Source: JBBRYB01 sp038238115 (GTDB lineage: Bacteria > Actinomycetota > Actinomycetes > Propionibacteriales > Nocardioidaceae). Taken from it: DNA of 64,000 nt. Where the stretch lies: the NCBI GenBank assembly GCA_038238115.1, contig JBBRYB010000017.1, forward strand, positions 1 to 64,000, written 5' to 3'. The notes beneath the pieces were generated by a model, which saw nothing but the letters and a program-made list of their open reading frames with translations, made no database searches and was not told the origin of the DNA. Positions within the stretch are counted from its first letter, which is position 1, and each line of letters opens with the position of its first letter. Position numbers and translations under genes: made by a program. Positions 33,406-41,911 of this stretch are shown piece by piece.

Positions 33406-34365
33406 TCATGGGCCGAAACCGGGCAAGCATGCGGCAGGCGCGCCCTGGGCGGACTCGGCAACCCACCTCATCGGGTCACCGTCACCCAGGTCGTCGATTC
33501 CGGCCGAGACGAGGGCGCCCGCGACGAGGGTACGGCGGTGGGCTGCGAACGTCAGCACGTGGGCGATCATGCCGCCGTACGTGAAGACGCGTGCCGGCCG
33601 GCAGAGCGCATCCACGAACGTCTCCTCGATCCGACCGTCGGTGACCACGTCACGGACCTGTCCCACAAAGACCGGCGCCACCTCTATGAGCCGTGCTCGC
33701 ATCGAGGCGATGCTCTCCTGGCGCTCGACCTCCCAGTCGTACTCGCGCATCGCGATCGCACAGTTCCACATGTCCATCTGGCCGACGAGGCGCGACAGCA
33801 GCGAACGCAGCGTGGGGTCGTCGTCGACGCCCTCGACGGAGATGTCGATGAGGCTGTCGAGCTGCTCGTCGCTGAGCGTGGACGCCCTATCGACCATCTC
33901 CCCGATCAGCCAGACATGGTGTTCGATCATCTTGACCAGCAGGTCCATGGAACTCACCTCGGTTCGAGCGGGCAGCCGCAGGCCGCCAGGCGGATGGAAA
34001 TGCACGCCGTTGGGGCAGTCGAGCTGGAGCCGGCTCCTCGGCGCCGACCGCCACGCAGACGGTCCGACGCCGTACGCCCGCTGAAACGCCCGGGTGAACG
34101 CCTCGTTCGACGAGTAGCCGGCCTCGATCGCGATGTCCAGCACGCCTCGCCCGCTGGTGAGCAGACGAAACGCCGCTCTCTCAAGCAACACCCGCCGGCG
34201 GAACCGGCCGGGGCTCTCTCCCGCGGTCGCTGTGACCACGCGGTCGAAGTGGAAACGCGACATGTAGGCCCGAGCGGCCAGGTCCTCGCCGCGCGCGTCA
34301 TGGTCGTCCAGGTGGGATGCCAGCATGTCGACGAAGGTGACGAACGTGTCGCCCGGCGTGCTCAT
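33406..34365 (-). CDS. AraC-type HTH fused to DinB-like domain
   Basis: 319 residues from ATG at 34365 (GTGAGG upstream). The N-terminal 100 residues form an AraC/XylS double helix-turn-helix with YMSRFHFDRVVTATAGESPG and SGRGVLDIAIEAGYSSNEAF. The C-terminal 200 residues (MDLLVKMIEHHVWLIGEMVD onward) resemble the DinB/YfiT four-helix metal-binding fold, with His residues at the start of helix 1 and near YGGMIAHVLTFAAH. The likely role is a transcription regulator that senses something through the DinB part; the ligand is unknown. It is convergent with nagB and lies downstream of menD on the same strand. Confidence 0.85.
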   Translation of the reverse strand: MSTPGDTFVTFVDMLASHLDDHDARGEDLAARAYMSRFHFDRVVTATAGESPGRFRRRVLLERAAFRLLTSGRGVLDIAIEAGYSSNEAFTRAFQRAYGVGPSAWRSAPRSRLQLDCPNGVHFHPPGGLRLPARTEVSSMDLLVKMIEHHVWLIGEMVDRASTLSDEQLDSLIDISVEGVDDDPTLRSLLSRLVGQMDMWNCAIAMREYDWEVERQESIASMRARLIEVAPVFVGQVRDVVTDGRIEETFVDALCRPARVFTYGGMIAHVLTFAAHRRTLVAGALVSAGIDDLGDGDPMRWVAESAQGAPAACLPGFGP

Positions 34366-34478
34366 AGCCTCACTGTCGCCGCCCCGGCCGGTTCGCGGCT
34401 TGATCGTTCTTGCGGACGTGTCGCGGCGCGTGTGGCTTTGCCCGCACGCCGGCAGACCGGCCGCCCGCACCGAGGGAA

Positions 34479-36101
34479 TCAGCCATGGCGGGCAAGTGCG
34501 CGCAGCCGGGTGTCGAGGCTGCCACGGTCGCCGCGGCTGAGCGGAACCTCGAGCACCCGGATACCGCTGACCTCTGCGCCCAGGGCCGCGCGCAGCTCGG
34601 CCGCCGTCGTGCAGCGCTGGTACGTCGTGCTGGTTGCCTCGCACCAGGCCTGCAGCGACGTCCCGTGGGGAGTGCCGAAGACCCGTTCGAAGGCCGCAGC
34701 GAAGCGGGGTTCTCCCTGCTCGAGCGTGGAGAAGATCGCACCGCCGTCGTCGTTGGCCACCACGATCGTCAGATCGGGGCGCGGCTCGGAAGGCCCCAGC
34801 ACGAGCCCGGCCGCGTCGTGGAGAAACGTCACGTCGCCGACGTAGGCCAGCGACCGCGGCGACGGACGACCCAAGGCGGCTCCGATGGCCGTCGACAGCG
34901 TGCCGTCGATGCCGGACAGACCCCGGTTGGCGATGATGCGCCTGCGTCGGCCGACATCGTAGGGAGCGGCCATGATGTCGAGGTCGCGGACCGGCTGCGA
35001 CGATCCCACCACCAGCAGCGCCCCCGGTGTCACCGCCGCCGCCACCTCGGCGGCCACCTGCAGCGGCAGACCGGCTGCGCTCGCGGCGAGCGTGTCGACA
35101 GCGGCGCTCAGGCTGTGGTCTGCCGCCCGCCAGGCGTCGACCCAGTCGCTGGCGTCGCAGCCGTCGACCATCGGCAGCGCGTCGACGCGCCGGGCCACCC
35201 GTCCAGGGTCCGTGCAGACACCGCCTGGCCCGCGGACCGACACGACCTCGATGTCGGTTCGCGAGATCAGCCGCGTCACCGGCCGAGACAACGTCGGGTG
35301 CCCCGTGACGATCACACGTTCGACCTGATCGCCGAGGTCGGAGTCGAGCAGCAGCCGGTAGGTGCGCAGCGCGTGGGTGCCGGTACGCGAACCCGACGTC
35401 GGCTCGGCCAGGAGCGGCCAGTTCGCCTCCTGCGCCAGCAGCCGGGCCGGCGGGCCGGCGTCGTCACCCGCCACCACCACGGTTCGAGGTCCGAGCGGGA
35501 GCCGAACCGACTCGACCGGGCTCGCCTGCCGCGGTCGGTACGCCGTATCCGGGTCACCTGCCGCCCGCATCTTCAGAGCCAGCGGCAGCTCCTCGGGAAG
35601 CAGCGGCTCGTCGAACTGCAGGTTCAGCTGCGACGGGCCTGGGCGATGCGCGGCGGACGCGATCGCAGCCAGGGCGGTGGAAGCCTCGCTCGGTGCCACG
35701 TCGACGCACGGCACCCGCGGCCCGAACATCGCCACTTGGTCTGTTGTCTGGTTGGCGCCGGTGTCACGCAACGCGCCCGGCCGGTCGGCGGACAGCACGA
35801 GGAGACGCTCACCGACATGGGTTGCCTCCAGCACGGCCGGATGCAGGTTGGCCACGGCCGTGCCGGAGGTCGTGACGACGGCTACAAGACGGTGGGATCC
35901 CTTGGCCAGCCCGAGAGCGAGGAAGCCGGCGGTGCGCTCGTCGACCCGCACGTGCAGGCGGAGCAGAGCCTCCGCATCGGCTTGCGCCAACGCAAGCGCC
36001 AGCGCCGCGGACCGCGAGCCGGGCGCGAGCACCACGTCGGTCACGCCTTCTCGGTACAGTCCCGAGACGACGGCGACGGCCAGCGCTGTCGAGCCGTTCA
36101 T
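34479..36101 (-). CDS. menD: SEPHCHC synthase
   Basis: 540 residues from the ATG at 36101 (ATGA overlap with the menC stop). Thiamine-diphosphate enzyme that joins 2-oxoglutarate-derived succinic semialdehyde to isochorismate. VVLAPGSRSAALALAL (about 23-38), HVRVDERTAGFLALGLAKG and VTTSGTAVANLHPAVLEA form the N-terminal half. The TPP-binding C-terminal part has GDVTFLHDAAGL and NDDGGAIFSTLEQGE. It follows menC without a gap, so menE-menC-menD form one operon. Confidence 0.95.
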   Translation of the reverse strand: MNGSTALAVAVVSGLYREGVTDVVLAPGSRSAALALALAQADAEALLRLHVRVDERTAGFLALGLAKGSHRLVAVVTTSGTAVANLHPAVLEATHVGERLLVLSADRPGALRDTGANQTTDQVAMFGPRVPCVDVAPSEASTALAAIASAAHRPGPSQLNLQFDEPLLPEELPLALKMRAAGDPDTAYRPRQASPVESVRLPLGPRTVVVAGDDAGPPARLLAQEANWPLLAEPTSGSRTGTHALRTYRLLLDSDLGDQVERVIVTGHPTLSRPVTRLISRTDIEVVSVRGPGGVCTDPGRVARRVDALPMVDGCDASDWVDAWRAADHSLSAAVDTLAASAAGLPLQVAAEVAAAVTPGALLVVGSSQPVRDLDIMAAPYDVGRRRRIIANRGLSGIDGTLSTAIGAALGRPSPRSLAYVGDVTFLHDAAGLVLGPSEPRPDLTIVVANDDGGAIFSTLEQGEPRFAAAFERVFGTPHGTSLQAWCEATSTTYQRCTTAAELRAALGAEVSGIRVLEVPLSRGDRGSLDTRLRALARHG

Positions 36102-37066
36102 CGGTGCCTGGCCCCCAGCAATCGCTCGCAGCGCTCCAGCCTGTCGAGCCAACGGCGAGTCGTCTCGTCATCTGCCGCCGCAGCAGACACGAGCTCAGCC
36201 GACGGCTGCACCCGACCGACCGGCAGTTGACCGCCGACGGCTTGGAGTGATTCGGCGACAAGATCGCCGCTCAGCATCGATGCCGTGGCGAGTCCACAGG
36301 CGTAGGGCAGCTCAGGAAGGGCCGCCGCCAGCGCGACACCGGCCGAGATCCCGACCGACGACTCCAGTGCGCTCGACACCACCACCGGCATGGCGATCTG
36401 CTCGGCGATCCGGAGACAGGCCCGCACGCCACCCAGCGGCGCAACCTTGAGCACGGCCACATCAGCGGCCTCATCATGTCTTACCCGGAGGGGGTCCGCG
36501 CACCTGCGGATCGACTCGTCCGCGGCGATGGGTACGTCGACCCGGCGCCTGACCTGCCGCAGCTCGTCGATCGACGCGGTGGGCTGTTCGACGTACTCGA
36601 GGTCGAACTCCGCCAGCTGTGCGACCGCCTCGACGGCCCGCTCGACCGACCAGCCACCGTTCGCGTCCACCCGGAGCCGGCCGCCAGGTCCCAGCGCCTG
36701 GCGGACCGCGCCTACCCTCGCCACGTCCTCGCCGAGGCTCTGGCCGGGCGCTGCCACCTTGACCTTCGCGGTGCGGCAGCCGTGCGGCGCCAGGACGATG
36801 GCGGCCGCCTGCTCCGGGCTCACCGCAGGCACCGTGCAGTTCACCTGGACGTGCCGCCGCACCGGGTCGGGGAAGTCCGCGTCGGCGGCCTCGAACGCGG
36901 CGGCCAGCCACGCGGCCGACCCCTCGTCGTCGTAGTCCCAGAACGGGCTGAACTCACCGACACCGGCCCGCCCCGCGACGATGACGCCTTCGCGGTGCGT
37001 GACACCGCGAAAGCGCACGTTCATCGACAGCGAGAAGACGACCGGCCTGTTCGGATGCTCACACAC
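36098..37066 (-). CDS. menC: o-Succinylbenzoate synthase
   Basis: 322 residues from a GTG at 37066, overlapping the menE 3' end by 8 bp. Enolase-superfamily dehydratase. The catalytic pair KVKV (about 116-119) and the metal ligands in RLRVDANGGWS, YVEQPTAS and IAADESIRR follow the MenC order, with the second lysine in VLKVAPLGG. The chosen start keeps the N-terminal FSLSMNVRFRGVTHREGVIV capping domain. An ATG 14 codons later would cut into the conserved strand. Confidence 0.92.
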   Translation of the reverse strand: MCEHPNRPVVFSLSMNVRFRGVTHREGVIVAGRAGVGEFSPFWDYDDEGSAAWLAAAFEAADADFPDPVRRHVQVNCTVPAVSPEQAAAIVLAPHGCRTAKVKVAAPGQSLGEDVARVGAVRQALGPGGRLRVDANGGWSVERAVEAVAQLAEFDLEYVEQPTASIDELRQVRRRVDVPIAADESIRRCADPLRVRHDEAADVAVLKVAPLGGVRACLRIAEQIAMPVVVSSALESSVGISAGVALAAALPELPYACGLATASMLSGDLVAESLQAVGGQLPVGRVQPSAELVSAAAADDETTRRWLDRLERCERLLGARHR

Positions 37067-38132
37067 GCGCGCGCCCGAGGCGGTGCCGCAGCAGCCTGCG
37101 GTCAACCTTGCCGGACTCGAGCAGCGGCAGCTCGTCGGCGCTGACCAGCTCGCGGGGAGCCCAGCTACGCGGATGCTCGGCCGCCACGAAGTCGCGCACG
37201 TCGGCTAGGTCCGGCGTGCGCCCACCGGCCGTCGCCACCACGACGGCGACGACCCGCGCCCCCCAGTCAACGTCCGGTACGGCCACCACCGCGCAGTGCG
37301 CGATCGTGGCCATCGCGGCGAGCCTTGCCTCGACGGCAGGAAGTGGCACGTTGACTCCGCCGCTGACGGCAACGTCGTCGGCGCGGCCGAGCACGACGAG
37401 ACGACCGTCGGTATCGAAGCGCCCGAGGTCGGGGGTGAGCAGCCACCCGTCCTTCAGGACCTCGGCTGTCATATCGGGGCGGGAGTCGTAGCCGTCGAAC
37501 AGTACGGGTCCGGCCAGCCGGACGCGCCCGTCGGTTCGCAGAGCCACCGCGACGCCGTCGAGGGCGAGACCGTCGTAGACGCATCCCCCAGCGGTCTCAC
37601 TCATGCCGTAGGTCGTGACCACGGCGATCCCACGCTCGCGTGCCGCCGTGAGCAGTTCCGGTCTAGTGGAGGCACCGCCCAGGAGCACGGCGTCATACTG
37701 ACGCAGCGCCGCGATGTCGGGGTCGGCGGCCAGCCACCGGCTCAGCTGGGTGGGCACGATGGCGAGGTAGCGACGGTCGGCAGTCAGCGCCGCGGTCGCC
37801 TCGGAGAGACTCCGGTGGTCGTCGAGCAGGACCGGTGACCGGCTCGAGTCGAGCCCCGCCAGCAACGAGCGCACGATGACCTGGAGGCCGGCGACGTAGT
37901 GGGCGGGCAGTGCCAACACCCAGCCGCCTGGGCCGCCGAGCCGGGCCAAGGTGGCGGCGGCCGAGGCGCGGACGGCACTCGCGCAGAGTACGACGTCCTT
38001 CGGCTCACCGGACGAGCCTGACGTACGGACCATCAACGGCGCGGCCGTCTCGTCGTCGAGCCATTGCCGGACCAGCGCCCCGATCTGGTGCGGCGGCCCC
38101 GAGACTGGGCGCAGACTCGCAGGAGGCCTCAC
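37059..38132 (-). CDS. menE: o-Succinylbenzoate-CoA ligase, short form
   Basis: 357 residues from a GTG at 38132. An acyl-adenylate-forming enzyme that activates o-succinylbenzoate with CoA. RTSGSSGEPKDVVL (about 36-49) is the P-loop; TTYGMSETAGGCVYDG (about 172-187) and GWLLTPDLGRFDTDGRLVVLG follow. The C-terminal GKVDRRLL holds the catalytic lysine. It lacks the usual N-terminal 100-residue part of the large ligases, as other actinobacterial MenE do. It is first in the menE-menC-menD operon and is divergent from menA by 45 bp. Confidence 0.93.
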   Translation of the reverse strand: MRPPASLRPVSGPPHQIGALVRQWLDDETAAPLMVRTSGSSGEPKDVVLCASAVRASAAATLARLGGPGGWVLALPAHYVAGLQVIVRSLLAGLDSSRSPVLLDDHRSLSEATAALTADRRYLAIVPTQLSRWLAADPDIAALRQYDAVLLGGASTRPELLTAARERGIAVVTTYGMSETAGGCVYDGLALDGVAVALRTDGRVRLAGPVLFDGYDSRPDMTAEVLKDGWLLTPDLGRFDTDGRLVVLGRADDVAVSGGVNVPLPAVEARLAAMATIAHCAVVAVPDVDWGARVVAVVVATAGGRTPDLADVRDFVAAEHPRSWAPRELVSADELPLLESGKVDRRLLRHRLGRARV

Positions 38133-38177
38133 GCGCCCACCCTACGGGCGACGGCGTCTGAGAGACTTGCGCCCGCC

Positions 38178-39059
38178 ATGGCCACCATCTCCCAATGGGT
38201 GGAGGGTGCACGACCGCGCACCCTTCCCGCCGCGATCTCGCCGGTGGTCGCCGGAACCGGTGTGGTCGTGTACGCCGACTCAGCGATCTGGTGGAAGGCT
38301 GTGCTGGCCCTGGTGGTGGCGCTCGCGCTGCAGGTGGCGGTCAACTTCGCCAACGACTACTCCGACGGCGTCAAAGGCACCGATGCCGACCGGGTCGGGC
38401 CGCTCCGCCTGGTCGGCTCCGGTGCCGCCACGCCCCGCCAGGTGAGGGACGCGGCCGTCGCGAGCTTCGCGGTCGCCGGGCTGGCCGGCCTCGTGCTCGC
38501 GGCGACGACCTCCTGGTGGCTGCTCCTGGTCGGTGGCGTCGCCATGGTGGCGGCCTGGTTCTACACGGGCGGCGAGCGGCCCTACGGCTATCGCGGGCTG
38601 GGCGAGATCAGCGTCTTCGTGTTCTTCGGACTGGTCGCGGTGATCGGCACGGCATACGTGCAGACGAGAGATGTCCCGGACGGCACCGTGTGGGCGGCCT
38701 TCGGTGTCGGGGCGCTGGCCTGCGCAATCCTGGTGGCGAACAACCTGCGAGACATCGCGACCGACGAACGCGTCGGCAAGCGGACGCTAGCCGTGGTGAT
38801 GGGCGAGCGAGGCTCGCGTCGGCTCTTCGGCGCCCTGCATGCGTTCGCCTTCGCTTGTCTGCTGCTCCTGGCGGTGACCGTCTCCTGGTGGGCGCTGGCG
38901 GGGCTGGTCTCGCTGCCCTTGTCACTGCGTGCCCAGGCCGTCGTACGCCGCGGGGGCACGGGACCGGCACTCATCCCCGCGCTTCGCGACACCGGTCTCA
39001 CCGAGCTCGCCTATGCGGTCGGCCTCTTCATGGGGCTGTACGTGGCAACGCTGGGCTGA
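38178..39059 (+). CDS. menA: 1,4-dihydroxy-2-naphthoate polyprenyltransferase
   Basis: 293 residues from ATG at 38178. A membrane UbiA-family enzyme that attaches the polyprenyl tail to dihydroxynaphthoate. The first Asp-rich motif NFANDYSDGVKGTDADR lies at about 57-73, and NNLRDIATDERVGKRTLAV (about 192-210) is the second. Eight or nine helices are visible. It is divergent from menE with 45 bp between, and convergent with the DUF4229 gene. The ribosome binding site is weak. Confidence 0.95.
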   Translation: MATISQWVEGARPRTLPAAISPVVAGTGVVVYADSAIWWKAVLALVVALALQVAVNFANDYSDGVKGTDADRVGPLRLVGSGAATPRQVRDAAVASFAVAGLAGLVLAATTSWWLLLVGGVAMVAAWFYTGGERPYGYRGLGEISVFVFFGLVAVIGTAYVQTRDVPDGTVWAAFGVGALACAILVANNLRDIATDERVGKRTLAVVMGERGSRRLFGALHAFAFACLLLLAVTVSWWALAGLVSLPLSLRAQAVVRRGGTGPALIPALRDTGLTELAYAVGLFMGLYVATLG

Positions 39060-39063
39060 GCCG

Positions 39064-39079
39064 ACGCGCAGAAGCGCGT
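39064..39079. terminator. Bidirectional terminator hairpin menA/DUF4229
   Basis: ACGCGC AGAA GCGCGT: perfect 6-bp GC-rich arms with a GNRA-like four-base loop, placed in the 27-bp gap between two convergent stops. No T-tract. Confidence 0.5.
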
Positions 39080-39086
39080 GCATGCT

Positions 39087-39353
39087 TCAGTCGTCGTCCT
39101 CGGCGCGGACGCGTGCGTCGTGCGCCGCCTTGGCTCGGTCGGCGCGATGCGCGACCTGTTCGGCGAAGTCAGCCCGCAGCGGGCGCAGCAGGGTCAGCGC
39201 GACGAGCGACGACACGGCCATCGCGATCAGCGCGGTGTAAAGGGCGCTGACGGAGTCCCATCCGATCCAGCGCCCGAAGATCAGCCAGATCAGGCCGTAG
39301 GCGGCCAGGAAGAGTCCGACCCGTGCCAGCGTATAGACGGCGAAGGCCCTCAT
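39087..39353 (-). CDS. DUF4229 small membrane protein
   Basis: 88 residues from ATG at 39353 (a GTG four codons upstream at 39365 is possible). Two hydrophobic helices (about 3-25 and 38-58) are followed by a charged C-terminal tail with ADFAEQVAHRADRAKAAHDA that looks helical. DUF4229 proteins are often found beside menA in actinobacteria, as here; their function is unknown. It is convergent with menA, and a strong hairpin lies between the stops. Confidence 0.8.
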   Translation of the reverse strand: MRAFAVYTLARVGLFLAAYGLIWLIFGRWIGWDSVSALYTALIAMAVSSLVALTLLRPLRADFAEQVAHRADRAKAAHDARVRAEDDD

Positions 39354-39422
39354 GACGAGCGCCACTGACGTGGGGTTTGCATGACGTCGACTAGCGTAGT
39401 CCGACAGCCGCGGACGCCCACC

Positions 39423-40388
39423 TCAGCCCGCCAGCACCTCGCACAGCAGCTCTGGGTCGACGTTGCCGCCGGAGACGACCGCAACGGTGGGGCCCGCCCC
39501 GAGCCGTTCGGCGTGCTCTCTGTAGCCGGCGACCGCGACGGCGCCGCTCGGCTCGCACACCACCTTCGCGTCGAGCACGACAGCACGCATCGCGTTGAGG
39601 ATCGCGGCTTCGCTCACGGTGACCACGTCGTCGACGAGCTCCGTGATGTGCTGCCAGTTGAGCTGCCCAACGCCCTGCACCCGCAGGCCATCGGCGATCG
39701 TGCGGCCCGTCCTCGTCGCGGACCAGACGACACGCTCGCCCCGGGCGAAACCTTCGGCGAGGTCGCCTGCGAGCTCCGGCTCGACCCCGACGACGCGAAT
39801 CCCGGGCCGGGCCGACTTCACCGCTGCCGCGATACCGCTGATCAGGCCGCCTCCGCCCACCGGTACGAGAACCGTCGCCACTTCGGGTAGGTCGTCGACG
39901 ATCTCCAGGCCGACCGTTCCCTGACCGGCGATGATCGCAGGATCATCGAACGGCGGGACGAACACCGCCCCCGTCTCCTCCTGGACCTGCTCGACCTTCG
40001 CCGAACGCTCGGCCGCCTCGACCATGACGACGTGGGCGCCCTGCCCCTCGGTGGCCAGCTTCTTCACCCGCGGGGTTGCGTACGGCATCACCACCGTCGC
40101 GGTGATCGCGGCCGTCCTCGCTGCACGGGCGAGTGCCTGGCCGTGGTTTCCCGACGAGTGGGTGACGACGCCGCGTGCGCGCTCGTCGTCAGTCAGCAGG
40201 CTGACGGCGTTCAGCGCCCCGCGCAGCTTGAACGAGCCACCGAGCTGGAGACACTCGGCCTTCACGAACAATGGCGCGTCGGCTCGGCCGAGGTCGGTGG
40301 CGAGCAGCGGCGTACGGCGCGCCCCGTCGGCGATCCGGACAGCCGCGGCCTCGATGGCGGCCTGGTCAACGCGCGGTGATGTCAGCAT
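39423..40388 (-). CDS. PLP-dependent threonine/serine dehydratase-like enzyme
   Basis: 321 residues. A fold-type II PLP enzyme. GGSFKLRGALNAVS (about 51-64) contains the PLP lysine, SSGNHGQALARAA (about 79-91) the asparagine loop, and PVGGGGLISGIAAAVK (about 176-191) the phosphate-binding glycine loop. There is no C-terminal ACT domain, so it is the short catabolic form (threonine ammonia-lyase, serine dehydratase or serine/threonine racemase). Sequence alone does not decide which. It starts at ATG 40388 and stands alone between DUF4229 and the PLDc_N gene. Confidence 0.9.
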   Translation of the reverse strand: MLTSPRVDQAAIEAAAVRIADGARRTPLLATDLGRADAPLFVKAECLQLGGSFKLRGALNAVSLLTDDERARGVVTHSSGNHGQALARAARTAAITATVVMPYATPRVKKLATEGQGAHVVMVEAAERSAKVEQVQEETGAVFVPPFDDPAIIAGQGTVGLEIVDDLPEVATVLVPVGGGGLISGIAAAVKSARPGIRVVGVEPELAGDLAEGFARGERVVWSATRTGRTIADGLRVQGVGQLNWQHITELVDDVVTVSEAAILNAMRAVVLDAKVVCEPSGAVAVAGYREHAERLGAGPTVAVVSGGNVDPELLCEVLAG

Positions 40389-40529
40389 CCGTCGACCTTA
40401 GAACCTCCACAGGGCCGTGCGCGCACCGTCCACGAGATCATCTGAGACAGCGCTCCTGGAGTTGTGTTCGCTACTCTGCAAGCACGATTTTGGCCGCGTG
40501 ATTAGGCTGAATGCGAGGAGGTGGTCGAC

Positions 40530-40829
40530 GTGAGAGTTCTTGTCTACGTCGTGCCCATCGTGTTGATGATTTACTGCTGGGTCGAGATCGCCCAGTCCGA
40601 TCCGCGGCAGGTCCGTCAGCTGACCCGCGGCCTGTGGTCGCTCGTCGTACTCATCCCTATCGCCGGCGCCATCGGGTGGCTCGCCTACGGCCGACCCAAC
40701 GGAGACAAGGTCCGACGCGTCGCCGTCAAGCCACCCCGACGGTCCGTCGGCCCTGATGACGACCCTGAGTTCCTGCGCAGTCTGCGCCGCCCCAAGCCTC
40801 CGGAGGACAGCGGCCCCACGGTGCCCTGA
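40530..40829 (+). CDS. PLDc_N-type small membrane protein
   Basis: 99 residues. The GTG at 40530 is preferred over an in-frame GTG at 40521 because GAGGAGG ends too close to the earlier one. Two helices (about 3-20 and 36-54) are joined by a loop with CWVEIAQSDPRQVRQLTRG and closed by WLAYGRP. This is the PLDc_N (phospholipase D N-terminal-like) membrane domain, common as a free-standing protein in actinobacteria. The tail is basic and Pro-rich. Its function is not known. Confidence 0.85.
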   Translation: MRVLVYVVPIVLMIYCWVEIAQSDPRQVRQLTRGLWSLVVLIPIAGAIGWLAYGRPNGDKVRRVAVKPPRRSVGPDDDPEFLRSLRRPKPPEDSGPTVP

Positions 40830-40850
40830 GCCCCGAGCACGACGGCAAGG

Positions 40851-40890
40851 CGGTGCCTCCGGCGAGAGGGCGGCGCCTCCGGCGAGAGGG
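40851..40890. repeat. 20-bp tandem duplication in a convergent gap
   Basis: CGGTGCCTCCGGCGAGAGGG and CGGCGCCTCCGGCGAGAGGG lie head to tail and differ at one base. The second unit and the following bases form the hairpin listed next. Confidence 0.85.
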
Positions 40891-40894
40891 CGCC
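40872..40894. terminator. Candidate terminator between PLDc_N and ccsB
   Basis: GGCGCC arms at 40872-40877 and 40889-40894 surround an 11-base loop, between the converging PLDc_N and ccsB stops. It may be shared by both strands. Confidence 0.4.
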
Positions 40895-40909
40895 GGTCCC
40901 GCGGGCCGG

Positions 40910-41911
40910 CTACATGCCGGAGTAGGAGTGCAACCCCGACCCGAACAGGTTGATCCCCACGAAGTTGAACAGGAACGTCGCATATCCGAGCAGGGCGACG
41001 TACGCCGCGGCCCGACCCTGCCAGCCCGCCGTGGCGCGTGCATGCAGGTATGCCGCATAAGCCACCCAGGTAATGAAGGCCCAGACCTCCTTGGGGTCCC
41101 ATCCCCAGAATCTCCCCCAGGCGTACTGCGCCCAGATGGCCCCGGCGAGCACGGCGAACGTCCACAGCGGAAACGCGAACGCATGCACCCGGTAGGCCAG
41201 CCTGTCGATCGCCTCAGCGCTCGGAGTGCTCCACAGGAAGCCCCGGCGCGGCGCGTCGGGGTGAGCACGGGCCGTGGCCTCGAGCCGGCTGCGGAGCAGG
41301 TAGAGCACCGACGCGAGCGCCCCGACCGTGAACGCTCCTCCCGCGGTCGCCGCCGCCGACACGTGGATGGCGAGCCAGTACGAGTGCAGGGCCGGGACGA
41401 GCGGACCGACCGGCCGGTACAAGACGAGCACTGCGATCCCGAGCACAGTGACGAGAAACCCCGTGACGAGCAGCCCCAACCAGCGCACCTGGTAGCGCCT
41501 GACCAAGAAGACGTAGGCGACGGCGACCGCGAGCGTCGACGTGATCGAGAACTCGTACATGCTGCCCCACGGCACCCGGTCGGCAGCGAGCCCCCGGCTC
41601 ACCACCGCGACGGTGTGGATCAGTAGCGCGAGCACGGTCAGCCCCAGGCCGATCCGCCCGAAGCGGTCGCTGCGCTCGACGTCCTCGTCGTCATCGCTGC
41701 CACTCGACGCGAGCTCGCGGCGCAGCGGGCCCGCTGCCGTCGCGCCGCCAGCCGCGGTGGCGACGAGGGGGCGCGGCGTGGGTGCTGTCTCGCTCGTCAG
41801 GTCCCGCGCCATCGCCCACTCGGCCATGTGCGCCAGCATGGCCAGGGCATAGACGATCGTGGCGGAGTAGATCGCGTTGTTGCTCAGGTGGGCGAGCGCC
41901 TGGGTCGTCAC
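40910..41911 (-). CDS. ccsB: Cytochrome c biogenesis protein CcsB (CcsA-type)
   Basis: 333 residues from a GTG at 41911 (GTGA overlap with the resB stop). With ResB it exports and attaches haem to apocytochrome c (System II). The WWD-like segment AGAIWAQYAWGRFWGWDPKE (about 252-271) is the haem-handling signature. His residues in TVLALLIHTVAVV, YWLAIHVSAAA and AYLHARAT are candidate ligands. Eight helices are visible. A variable Pro/Ala/Ser/Asp segment (about 38-80) separates the first helix from the core, as in other actinobacteria. Confidence 0.94.
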   Translation of the reverse strand: MTTQALAHLSNNAIYSATIVYALAMLAHMAEWAMARDLTSETAPTPRPLVATAAGGATAAGPLRRELASSGSDDDEDVERSDRFGRIGLGLTVLALLIHTVAVVSRGLAADRVPWGSMYEFSITSTLAVAVAYVFLVRRYQVRWLGLLVTGFLVTVLGIAVLVLYRPVGPLVPALHSYWLAIHVSAAATAGGAFTVGALASVLYLLRSRLEATARAHPDAPRRGFLWSTPSAEAIDRLAYRVHAFAFPLWTFAVLAGAIWAQYAWGRFWGWDPKEVWAFITWVAYAAYLHARATAGWQGRAAAYVALLGYATFLFNFVGINLFGSGLHSYSGM

